Positions 7,738 to 14,373 of a stretch of 17,557 nt of DNA are shown here, piece by piece (positions within the stretch are counted from its first letter, which is position 1; each line of letters starts with the position of its first letter). The stretch spans positions 1 through 17,557 of the forward strand of contig JAITOS010000091.1 in the NCBI GenBank assembly GCA_031289815.1, given 5' to 3'. This DNA comes from Peptococcaceae bacterium (GTDB lineage: Bacteria; Bacillota; Desulfitobacteriia; Desulfitobacteriales; Desulfitobacteriaceae). Made by a program: the position numbers and the translations under genes. The notes under the pieces are model-generated. The model did no database searches. It had not been told where the DNA came from and worked only from the letters and a program-made list of their open reading frames with translations.

Positions 7738-10143
7738 GTGATAAGACGTGAATTGCCGCTGCTTCCATTAAGGGGAATCCTGGTTTTTCCTTATACAATC
7801 GTCCATTTAGATATCGGTCGGGAACGTTCCGTCGCTGCGATTGAACAAGCGATGTTAGCTGATCGCTTGGTTTTGTTAGTCGCGCAAAAAGATAAAGACG
7901 TCCATGCGCCCAAACGGGAGGATATCTATGAAATTGGGACGATCGCGGAAATAAAGCAGCTGCTCAAACTTCCGGGCGGGACGATGCGCATTCTGGTGGA
8001 AGGAATTGTCCGTGGTCGGCTGCTAGAATTCGTCGCGGAAGCCCCCTATTTTAGAGTCATGGTAGAAGAGTGCCCCAACGGGAGGGGGATTTTAAAAAAC
8101 AGGCATGAAGCGTTGCTTCGCGGTGTGGTTCATCAGTTTGAAGAGTACGCGAAGATGGGAAAAAAGGTGCCGACGGAAACATTAGGGACCGTGTTAGCGC
8201 TGGATGAGCCAAGCCAGCTGGCGGATATCATGGTTTCTCATTTGAATTTGAATATTGCCGATAAGCAGGCGATTTTAGAAGCGTTGGATATTGACGACCG
8301 GTTGGAATTGCTGACGGAATTTATTATGCGGGAAATCGAGATCCTCGAATTAGAACGGAGAATCGGGCTGAGAGTACGCAAGCAGATGGAAAAAGCCCAG
8401 AAGGAGTATTATTTACGCGAGCAGATTAAAGCGATCCAAAAGGAATTAGGCGAAAAAGATGAGCGTCAGGCGGAGGCCGAGGAATACCGGGATAAGATAG
8501 CGAAAGCGAAGCTGAGCAAAAAAGCGGAAGAAAAAGCCTTGAAAGAAGTGGATCGTTTAGAGAAAATGCCGCTGGCCTCCGCGGAAGGGACGGTGGTTCG
8601 TACCTATCTGGATTGGCTGCTGGTTCTGCCGTGGAGCAAGTCTTCGCGGGATAAGAATGATCTACAGCGGGCGGAAACCTTTTTAGATGAAGATCATTAC
8701 GGTTTGGAAAAGGTCAAGGAACGGATTTTAGAATATCTGGCGATCCGTAAGCTGACCAATAAGATGAAAAGCCCGATCCTCTGCTTTATCGGGCCACCCG
8801 GCGTGGGCAAGACCTCTTTGGGCAAATCGATTGCCCGCTCTTTGGATCGGAAATTTGTGCGCATGTCCCTGGGCGGCGTGCGCGACGAGGCGGAGATCCG
8901 GGGTCATCGCCGCACCTATGTGGGCGCCCTGCCGGGTCGGATCATTCAGGGAATACGAACGGCGGAGACCCGCAATTCGGTGTTCTTATTAGATGAAATT
9001 GATAAGATGGCTTCGGATTTCCGGGGAGATCCGGCTTCCGCTTTGCTGGAAGTCCTCGATCCGGAACAAAATCATTCCTTTGTGGATCACTATCTGGAGA
9101 CTCCTTTTGATCTGTCGCAGACGATGTTCATTCTGACGGCGAATACCTGGCAGACGATTCCGCGCCCGCTCCTGGACCGGATGGAAGTCATCAAGATCAG
9201 CGGTTATACCGAAGACGAGAAAACGAACATCGCCAAGAAATACTTGCTGCCTAAACAGGTGAAGGCGCACGGTTTAGGGGAGGATGTCTTTACCTTGACG
9301 GACGAGATGATCCTGAAGATCGTGCAAGGACATACCCGTGAGTCCGGAGTTCGCGGCTTGGAACGGGAAGTTGCTCATCTGTGCCGTAAAATCGCCGTGA
9401 AATTTGTCAAAAAGAATTGGGAACCGAGGGTATTGACCGGCGAAGATCTGGAAGAACTGCTGGGGTCGCCGCGTTATTATTACCAGATGGCGGAGGAACA
9501 ACCGCAGGTTGGCGCGGCTACCGGTTTGGCCTACACGGAAGTGGGCGGCGATGTGCTGACCATTGAAGTAACGCCGCTGCCCGGTAAAGGGAATCTGACG
9601 CTGACCGGAAAACTGGGAGAAGTGATGAAAGAATCGGCCCAGGCCGGCTGGACCTTTGTTCGGGCTCATGCGAAGGCATTAGGCATTCCGGAGGATTTTT
9701 ATGATAAAGTCGATCTGCACATCCATATTCCGGAAGGCGCTATACCCAAAGACGGCCCTTCGGCGGGAATTACTATGGCGACAGCGATGGCGTCCGCTTT
9801 ATCTCATCAAGCGGTACGGGACGACGTGGCTATGACCGGTGAGATCACCTTGCGCGGCAATGTTCTGCCGATCGGCGGCCTGAAAGAAAAGATTTTGGCC
9901 GCGCACCGGGCGGGGATTAAAGAGATTATCCTGCCGAAAAAGAATCAAAAGGATTTAGAGGATATTCCCCAGAATGTCAAAGAATCGTTGCGTTTTCATT
10001 TGGTGAGCAGAATTGAGGAAGTGTTAAAAATCGCCCTGCTTCCCTTGGTCGTGACCGATGGTTACGACCAAAGTATCCCCTTTATGCTGAGAAACACATC
10101 GTCTGAGCCGATGGTGAATCCAAACGAGCATCCAATATCCTGA
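7738..10143 (+). CDS. lon: LonA, cytosolic ATP-dependent serine protease La
   Basis: An 801-residue Lon protease that degrades misfolded and regulatory proteins. The N-terminal LAN domain begins ELPLLPLRGILVFPYTIVHL. AAA+ module: Walker A GPPGVGKT (352-359), Walker B VFLLDEID (415-422). Protease domain: catalytic Ser675 in KDGPSAG and Lys718 in GGLKEK. I chose GTG 7738 because GGGGAGGG (7723-7730) lies 7 nt upstream and the protein then starts like other LonA proteins (MIRRELPLLPL). ATG 7705 and TTG 7693 in the same frame are alternatives adding 11 or 15 residues. The conserved part ends near residue 767 (EEVLKIAL). A 34-residue tail follows that does not look like the family, and its coding DNA contains a 12-bp hairpin (10045-10071). 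engB starts 33 nt after the stop. Confidence 0.96.
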   Translation: MIRRELPLLPLRGILVFPYTIVHLDIGRERSVAAIEQAMLADRLVLLVAQKDKDVHAPKREDIYEIGTIAEIKQLLKLPGGTMRILVEGIVRGRLLEFVAEAPYFRVMVEECPNGRGILKNRHEALLRGVVHQFEEYAKMGKKVPTETLGTVLALDEPSQLADIMVSHLNLNIADKQAILEALDIDDRLELLTEFIMREIEILELERRIGLRVRKQMEKAQKEYYLREQIKAIQKELGEKDERQAEAEEYRDKIAKAKLSKKAEEKALKEVDRLEKMPLASAEGTVVRTYLDWLLVLPWSKSSRDKNDLQRAETFLDEDHYGLEKVKERILEYLAIRKLTNKMKSPILCFIGPPGVGKTSLGKSIARSLDRKFVRMSLGGVRDEAEIRGHRRTYVGALPGRIIQGIRTAETRNSVFLLDEIDKMASDFRGDPASALLEVLDPEQNHSFVDHYLETPFDLSQTMFILTANTWQTIPRPLLDRMEVIKISGYTEDEKTNIAKKYLLPKQVKAHGLGEDVFTLTDEMILKIVQGHTRESGVRGLEREVAHLCRKIAVKFVKKNWEPRVLTGEDLEELLGSPRYYYQMAEEQPQVGAATGLAYTEVGGDVLTIEVTPLPGKGNLTLTGKLGEVMKESAQAGWTFVRAHAKALGIPEDFYDKVDLHIHIPEGAIPKDGPSAGITMATAMASALSHQAVRDDVAMTGEITLRGNVLPIGGLKEKILAAHRAGIKEIILPKKNQKDLEDIPQNVKESLRFHLVSRIEEVLKIALLPLVVTDGYDQSIPFMLRNTSSEPMVNPNEHPIS
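10045..10071 (+). repeat. Near-perfect 12-bp inverted repeat inside the 3' end of lon
   Basis: TTGGTCGTGACC (10045-10056) and GGTTACGACCAA (10060-10071) pair over 12 positions, one of them G-U, around a 3-nt GAT loop. It overlaps codons for the LVVTDGYDQ part of the non-conserved LonA tail, about 70 nt before the stop. No T-run follows, so it is not a classical terminator on either strand. It could affect mRNA stability or be a relic of an older intergenic stem-loop. Confidence 0.7.
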
Positions 10144-10176
10144 CGAGACGTGAAAGCAAGGAAATGAGGTTGTGCT

Positions 10177-10770
10177 GTGATCATCCGGAAAGCTGAATAT
10201 GTTTGCTCGGCGGTTTATCTTGAGCAATATCCGATGACCGGCTGGCCGGAGATCGCCTTAGCCGGACGTTCCAATGTCGGAAAATCATCACTCATCAATA
10301 AATTTTTGGGTCGGCGCAACTTAGCGCGAACGGGGAATACGCCGGGAAAAACCCAGACGCTAAATTTTTACAATATCAATGATCAATGGTTTTGGGTGGA
10401 TCTGCCGGGTTATGGCTATGCCAAAGTGCCGAAGGCTGTCAAGGCTAACTGGGATCAAATGATGAACCGGTATTTCAGCAAGCGGGAGACGCTGAGAGCG
10501 GTCGTCCAGATCGTGGATATCCGTCACGCGCCCAGCGACGGCGATAAAACGATGCACGAATGGCTCCTGGCGCGCGGTGTGCCGACCTTGGTCGTAGCGA
10601 CGAAAGTGGATAAGATCACCAAAGGACATTGGCAAAAACAATTGAAATTAATTGCTCAGGGCCTGGGCTTGCCGGATTGGCAGCTGATCCTGCCTTACTC
10701 GGCGGAAACGGGTGAGGGCGTGCCGGAGCTGCACCAGGCGGTCGAAGAGATTTTACAAATAGAGGCTTGA
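10177..10770 (+). CDS. engB: EngB/YsxC (YihA) GTPase for 50S ribosome assembly
   Basis: A 197-residue GTPase of the YihA/EngB branch, needed for late assembly of the large ribosomal subunit. The G motifs are all present: G1 GRSNVGKS (30-37), the switch region with NTPGKTQTLNFY, G3 DLPGYGYAKV (75-84), G4 TKVDK (142-146), and G5 SAETGEG (175-181). The start is GTG 10177 with GAGGT (10166-10170) 6 nt upstream. It begins 33 nt after the lon stop. The lon-engB adjacency is conserved across Firmicutes and supports co-transcription. Length is typical. It is the last plus-strand gene of the block and is convergent with the minus-strand gene ending at 10825. Confidence 0.96.
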   Translation: MIIRKAEYVCSAVYLEQYPMTGWPEIALAGRSNVGKSSLINKFLGRRNLARTGNTPGKTQTLNFYNINDQWFWVDLPGYGYAKVPKAVKANWDQMMNRYFSKRETLRAVVQIVDIRHAPSDGDKTMHEWLLARGVPTLVVATKVDKITKGHWQKQLKLIAQGLGLPDWQLILPYSAETGEGVPELHQAVEEILQIEA

Positions 10771-10786
10771 GGGAGTGTCCCGCCAG

Positions 10787-10813
10787 ATTGCTCCTGGTCC
10801 AGCGGAACGCAAT
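10787..10813. terminator. Stem-loop between convergent engB and the TIGR04076-type gene
   Basis: ATTGC (10787-10791) and GCAAT (10809-10813) pair, with TCC/GGA extending the stem across a small bulge. It lies in the 54-nt gap between two convergent genes, where a shared terminator is expected. There is no clear T-run on the plus strand; on the minus strand the T-rich stretch lies before the stem rather than after it. The assignment rests mainly on position. Confidence 0.3.
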
Positions 10814-10824
10814 AAAAATCAAAG

Positions 10825-11241
10825 CTAATCGAAAAACTTTCCCTTATAAAAATTCTCATTTCCCAGTTTCTTGGCCGTCAGTCTGAATAGAACACAACCG
10901 TCAGGACATACAATATCTTTGCTATATTGGTCATTGCCGCCGATATTCGCTAAATCTCCGCCACTTCTGACCGCCTCCATGACGGGGAACATGATCATCA
11001 TGACTTTGGAGCAAATTCCCTGACCCTCTGTATTGACAGGACAGCCATAGGTGCACGTATACGTATCTCCGATTTCCTCGCCGTTGCGGCAATATCGCTC
11101 GGTGCGGTCGCCGCGAAGAAATCCTGCTACCGCGATCTCAAATTCGTATTCCTCATCATACCATTTTTTCACACTTGTCCCCCCCAATTCCTTAACGCCT
11201 GCTTGTGCAAGCAATTCAGCCATCTGCCTATCACCGCCCAT
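10825..11241 (-). CDS. Small Cys-rich protein resembling the TIGR04076 family, function unknown
   Basis: A 138-residue soluble protein with no signal peptide or membrane helix. The core from about residue 27 (WYDEEYEFEIAVAGFLRG) through GEEIGDTYTC, EGQGICSKVMMIMFPVMEAVRSGG and VCPDGCVLFRL matches the pattern I associate with TIGR04076 proteins: a GD..., G.C, GG..., CP.G order. Six cysteines (51, 63, 67, 77, 112, 116), including two C-x3-C pairs, suggest metal or iron-sulfur binding; this is inference. The start is uncertain. ATG 11241 is the most upstream possible (TAA just before) but lacks a good ribosome site. ATG 11223 and GTG 11172 (giving MKKWYDEEYEF) are alternatives. The gene follows the LysM-ferritin gene on the same strand but has its own candidate promoter. 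Base composition is like the neighbours. Confidence 0.75.
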   Translation of the reverse strand: MGGDRQMAELLAQAGVKELGGTSVKKWYDEEYEFEIAVAGFLRGDRTERYCRNGEEIGDTYTCTYGCPVNTEGQGICSKVMMIMFPVMEAVRSGGDLANIGGNDQYSKDIVCPDGCVLFRLTAKKLGNENFYKGKFFD

Positions 11242-11263
11242 TTTTGTTGGTTATGCTTGTCTT

Positions 11264-11343
11264 GTCCCATCGTCCCATCCTTGTCTCCGCCTGTCACTTT
11301 TGTCTCTCAACATAAGTATAACAGGTTTTGGCCGGGATGGGAC
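11264..11343. repeat. GTCCCATC repeats flanking the TIGR04076-gene promoter
   Basis: GTCCCATC occurs twice in tandem at 11264-11271 and 11272-11279. The 9-mer GTCCCATCC (11272-11280) recurs in inverted orientation as GGATGGGAC at 11335-11343. The candidate -10 (11315-11320) lies between the arms. This could be a pair of operators or a chance repeat. Confidence 0.5.
11315..11320 (-). promoter_or_regulatory. Candidate extended -10 promoter for the TIGR04076-type gene
   Basis: Read on the minus strand, TATACT (11320 down to 11315) is preceded by TGT, an extended -10 element. No good -35 is present at 17 nt, and that position is instead occupied by one arm of a GTCCCATCC inverted repeat (11335-11343). 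The start of transcription would fall near 11308, about 70 nt before the first possible start codon. Confidence 0.4.
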
Positions 11344-11364
11344 CTTCTTTATGGTCTTAAAATT

Positions 11365-12129
11365 TTATGGTTGAGGATCGGCGGGGCATTCAAGGTTTAA
11401 GCCGACGTCTTCCGGAAAAGGTGGTTCCGGTGGTTTCATCTCTGGCGGCGCGGATAATGATGGTTCGATGCCCGCCAGAGGACAGGGAATGTCGATTCCG
11501 TAGAGTTGTTGCAGAGCGTTGGCAAAACACTGGCAGTGATGTCCTTCCTCACAAGCGATTTGAATAAGCGTGTTCTGAATCTCCGGAATAGAGATCTTCT
11601 GCGATAGTTCCATGTACGCATAATAGGTAGCGGCTTCATCGCGCATATTTCTCTCAAGAATTTGACAAGGATCGGTCTGATAATGGATATAGCGGGATCG
11701 CCAGTCTGTCCAGCGGGTTTTTTGAAAAGAGCCGTACCTTGGATCGACGCCGAGCTGGCGTAAGATCTGCCCTAACAAATTCAGATGGCGCAGTTCGTCA
11801 TAGGCGATAGGTTGCAGTAAGGCGTCAAATTCAGGACGGTCAAGAATGACGGCCTGATATAAATAGGCCGTGGTGGTGGTCAGTTCGGATTCCTTGCCGG
11901 CGTAAGCGTCATAAAGCCAAATGGCGTAGGTGAGATTAGGTTCTGAGACCCGGTTGAACGGGGGATCCGCATGTTCCGTGACGGGGACGAGCAGAACTTG
12001 GCCGGGATAAAGCCGGTCAGGATGTCTCAAATGATTTAGATGAATCATCTCGGTCATATCGACGTGATATGTTCGGGAGATGTTGTAGATCGTGTCGCCG
12101 GGCCGGACGACATATTGGGGATAATCCAT
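11365..12129 (-). CDS. LysM domain fused to a ferritin-like (di-metal four-helix) domain
   Basis: A 254-residue protein. Residues 6-50 form a LysM repeat (YVVRPGDTIYNIS ... LYPGQVLLVPV), which binds peptidoglycan or related glycans. Residues ~66-210 look like a ferritin-like four-helix bundle. Candidate metal ligands occur in helix order: E80 or E82, E112-x2-H115 (DELRH), E165 (RDEAATYY), and E194-x2-H197 (CEEGHH). This is the rubrerythrin/manganese-catalase pattern. A Pro-rich tail (~225-254) follows. There is no signal peptide, so a spore or internal location, or non-classical export, is possible. The start ATG 12129 has GGAGGAGG 7 nt upstream. The frame stays open for 75 more codons upstream, but that stretch lacks protein character. 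Candidate roles are peroxide or iron handling at the wall or spore coat; this is inferred from domains only. Confidence 0.85.
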   Translation of the reverse strand: MDYPQYVVRPGDTIYNISRTYHVDMTEMIHLNHLRHPDRLYPGQVLLVPVTEHADPPFNRVSEPNLTYAIWLYDAYAGKESELTTTTAYLYQAVILDRPEFDALLQPIAYDELRHLNLLGQILRQLGVDPRYGSFQKTRWTDWRSRYIHYQTDPCQILERNMRDEAATYYAYMELSQKISIPEIQNTLIQIACEEGHHCQCFANALQQLYGIDIPCPLAGIEPSLSAPPEMKPPEPPFPEDVGLNLECPADPQP

Positions 12130-12252
12130 CCATGATCCTCCTCCCTTTTTGCTTAGTGTACTATATTCAGCCTGAGAAAGGATGGGGAATGGGATATGAT
12201 GGGATTCGCATAAAGAGGACAAGTCCGGCGTATACTTTAGCGTATTTGGCCA

Positions 12253-12310
12253 AAGCATTCGGATCCTGTCAAAACGGGAAGCGTTCTTGGCCGAGTAGAG
12301 GGAAGCGTTC
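12253..12310. repeat. Three AAGCRTTC copies upstream of the DUF3792 gene
   Basis: AAGCATTC (12253-12260), AAGCGTTC (12279-12286) and AAGCGTTC (12303-12310) recur with start-to-start spacings of 26 and 24 nt. The last two share an 11-bp perfect repeat, GGGAAGCGTTC (12276-12286 and 12300-12310). They occupy the 227-nt divergent region between the LysM-ferritin gene and the DUF3792 gene, where I see no convincing -35/-10 pair on either strand. Confidence 0.5.
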
Positions 12311-12356
12311 GCCGCGGGAGGATTATGACGCGGAGCGATGAAAGGGAGGGGCAAGA

Positions 12357-12968
12357 GTGGAGACAGGAAACTCAGTGTTAAAGGGAATCAGCGCGTCTTT
12401 TCTGGTTGTGGCGCTGACCCTGTTGGCCGGAGTCTTGTGGTATTCCGCGGATACGGAATGGGGAAATATTTCCGGCTTTGTTGATGTTGGTTTAATCGTC
12501 AGTTGTCTGGTTGGCGGCTATCGGACAGGGAAAGAAAGCGGCGGCTGGTTCTTGGGAGGGATTGCGGGCGCAAGTTTTGTCGCTTTGAGCGCCGCGCTCA
12601 TGACCTTGTTTTTGCCGGTGACGCTTTGGGGGGCGGCGCAGGTGATCGCCGAGGGCGCGGTGTTGGGGTCGCTGGCCGGGGTATTGGGTGCGCGGGGCGA
12701 AAAAAGACATAGAAGACCCATAGCGGCGACAGGCTGGAATCGCTACGATCGCGCCTCTTTCTATGAGAATGACGGCGCGGAAAGGATCATGCGCCGCAGT
12801 TCCTCTGAAGAGGAAAAATTTTATGATTCGGATAAAGAAGCGCACCGGGAGGGGCTGGATTTCAGAGCGGATTCAGGGAAGGATTCCGGTGATGAGGAAG
12901 GGAACGGCTGGTTAAAGCCGGATGAAAAACTGTTCTGGTGGGAAGAAGATATCAAGGCGCGCCGCTAA
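12357..12968 (+). CDS. TIGR04086/DUF3792-family membrane protein with a long charged C-terminal tail
   Basis: A 203-residue protein. Residues ~8-112 hold about four hydrophobic segments (8-28, 40-55, 63-85, 88-110) with the VLKGISASFLV start and the LIVSCLVGGYRTGKESGGWFLGG loop typical of TIGR04086 (DUF3792) proteins, which are small integral membrane proteins of Firmicutes with unknown function. The remaining ~90 residues are hydrophilic, first basic (GARGEKRHRR), then mostly acidic and Ser-rich, ending KLFWWEEDIKARR. Family members usually stop after the last helix, so the tail is unusual. The start is GTG 12357 with GGAGG (12345-12349) 7 nt upstream. It diverges from the LysM-ferritin gene and converges on the DHHW gene 14 nt beyond its stop. 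Confidence 0.8.
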   Translation: METGNSVLKGISASFLVVALTLLAGVLWYSADTEWGNISGFVDVGLIVSCLVGGYRTGKESGGWFLGGIAGASFVALSAALMTLFLPVTLWGAAQVIAEGAVLGSLAGVLGARGEKRHRRPIAATGWNRYDRASFYENDGAERIMRRSSSEEEKFYDSDKEAHREGLDFRADSGKDSGDEEGNGWLKPDEKLFWWEEDIKARR

Positions 12969-12974
12969 CGCGCC
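12956..12974. terminator. GC-rich stem-loop at the convergent junction (weak terminator candidate)
   Basis: GGCGCG (12956-12961) and CGCGCC (12969-12974) form a perfect 6-bp stem around a 7-nt loop that contains the DUF3792 stop codon. The minus-strand DHHW gene ends at 12983. No T-run follows on either strand, so the call rests on position and GC content. Confidence 0.3.
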
Positions 12975-12982
12975 GATAACAG

Positions 12983-14329
12983 TTAGTTCAGCATATTTTC
13001 TATCATGGCGATATAGGCGCTGTTGTTGGGGATAAAAGAGTAATTGATAAACACGATATCATTGATGTCATGCTCATTTACAAAGCTGGGGAGATTGAAA
13101 GCGGGGGTGGAGGCTGTGTTGAAGAGCCGGGGATCAACGACGTAGATCTCGTCATAGTGAGAGGTCAGGAAGGGGATAAAGGCGTTGCCGTAGGATTCCT
13201 TGAAGACGATGCATTTTTTGCCGTTGCTGTTAGCCGTGATGATCTGGCAAAGCGGCGTGTCGCCGCGGATAAAGCAGAGGTACTTGTTGGCGGTATCGTC
13301 GGGCAGCTCGGTATCGACGACGGGGATGGGATAGGGTGCCGTCATGCCGGTGGAAAAATAATAGGCGGCGGTGGATTCGACCAGGGGAACAAAGTATTCG
13401 ACATAATCGGGGTGGTCGAGAAGCTGTTTGGATTGCGGCAGGTTGGACGTCCAGTTATACATGGAACCCACGAAATTTTCGTAGCGCCCGGTGGAGAAGG
13501 ATTCCAGCGGGACGGGTTTAAAACCCAGTGATTCGCAATAGGCGAAATAGGCCTGATAGGCTCCGCGGGCCGTCCAATGGTGATCGGTGCGGAAATAGAG
13601 GTACTGATCGGCTTTTTCACGGAGACGGGTATAGGCGTCCACGGTGAAGACCGCGGGATCCATCTGGCTGTAGGCAAGGGTGATCATATCCTTTTGCGAA
13701 TAGGGTCCTGAGTGAAATTTCTCCGGCGAGTAGAATTCAGCGCCGTTCGGGATAATGAGGGATATGACGCGGCGTCCCGGCATGAGCGTTTGGGTCAGAT
13801 TGATGGCGGCGGCGTAGCGGGTTACGCGGTCAGGAACCGTATAAGGAATCTCTACGGCGCGATCGCCGATGAGCAATATGCTGTCCTTCTGGATGACTTC
13901 ATCCTCAGTGGGAAAGATGAGCTTGGGCAGAGGGGCTACAGGCGGTTCGGCTGGAACGGTGAGCGGATCATCCTCGGTTGGGGGTGACGCGGCGTTCGCT
14001 CCTTCGCCGTTTCCCACTTCCCGGCGGCCAACGATGACGGTGTTCTGGCCGAAATCGAAATAATATACATGATTCAAAGCGTAGCTCAGGGTGATGAAGC
14101 CGTCCCTCCGAGGGAAATTATCGGCATAGTAGCTTTCATAGTCGCGGGTGAAATCGCCGGCAAACAGGGTGGCCAGACTGAAATCGGGCACTTGCGCCAG
14201 CGTGCGTTTTTCCAGGGCTGAAATTTCCTGGTCAGCGTCCAAAAAGCTCCAAACGCCAAAGAATATAACGCATAGAAGGACAGAGGACACCGAGAGGAAT
14301 TGCCATAGTTTTCTTTTCCCTGTGTTCAA
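12983..14329 (-). CDS. DHHW-family (AlgJ/AlgX-like SGNH) protein, predicted polysaccharide O-acetyltransferase partner
   Basis: About 448 residues. An N-terminal hydrophobic segment (~8-30) anchors the rest outside the membrane. The family motif ISALEKRTLAQVPDF follows it. The catalytic-looking TDHHW is at residues 248-252, and the candidate nucleophile Ser379 is in KESYGNAF; in AlgX the Asp/His of the equivalent motif and a later Ser form the triad. A Pro-rich linker of about 30 residues (~105-135) separates the N-terminal part from the catalytic part. The start is uncertain. The GTG at 14338 has AAGGAG (14345-14340) only 1 nt upstream, too close, so TTG 14329 with a 10-nt spacing is preferred. 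It is 44 nt downstream of the MBOAT gene. Together they are predicted to move acetyl groups across the membrane onto an exported polymer; the polymer is unknown. Confidence 0.88.
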   Translation of the reverse strand: MNTGKRKLWQFLSVSSVLLCVIFFGVWSFLDADQEISALEKRTLAQVPDFSLATLFAGDFTRDYESYYADNFPRRDGFITLSYALNHVYYFDFGQNTVIVGRREVGNGEGANAASPPTEDDPLTVPAEPPVAPLPKLIFPTEDEVIQKDSILLIGDRAVEIPYTVPDRVTRYAAAINLTQTLMPGRRVISLIIPNGAEFYSPEKFHSGPYSQKDMITLAYSQMDPAVFTVDAYTRLREKADQYLYFRTDHHWTARGAYQAYFAYCESLGFKPVPLESFSTGRYENFVGSMYNWTSNLPQSKQLLDHPDYVEYFVPLVESTAAYYFSTGMTAPYPIPVVDTELPDDTANKYLCFIRGDTPLCQIITANSNGKKCIVFKESYGNAFIPFLTSHYDEIYVVDPRLFNTASTPAFNLPSFVNEHDINDIVFINYSFIPNNSAYIAMIENMLN

Positions 14330-14373
14330 ATGACACACGCTCCTTATCTGAATATTATAACTAAAGGTTATGA

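Noticed and set aside
12069..12341. 90-codon plus-strand frame between the LysM-ferritin and DUF3792 genes
   Set aside because: It overlaps the LysM coding region antisense, has no ribosome site and reads as random Arg/Pro-rich sequence.
12130..12354. 75-codon upstream extension of the LysM-ferritin frame
   Set aside because: The strong GGAGGAGG site points to ATG 12129; the extension lacks conserved features and occupies the divergent promoter region.
13070..13531. 153-codon plus-strand frame inside the DHHW gene
   Set aside because: Gly/Val/Asp-rich antisense shadow; the DHHW protein on the other strand has recognisable motifs throughout.
14354..14359. Minus-strand TATAAT just upstream of the DHHW gene, next to an ATAAC/GTTAT dyad (14357-14371)
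   Set aside because: No acceptable -35 at 16-18 nt, and the 44-nt gap is more simply an operon junction after the MBOAT gene.
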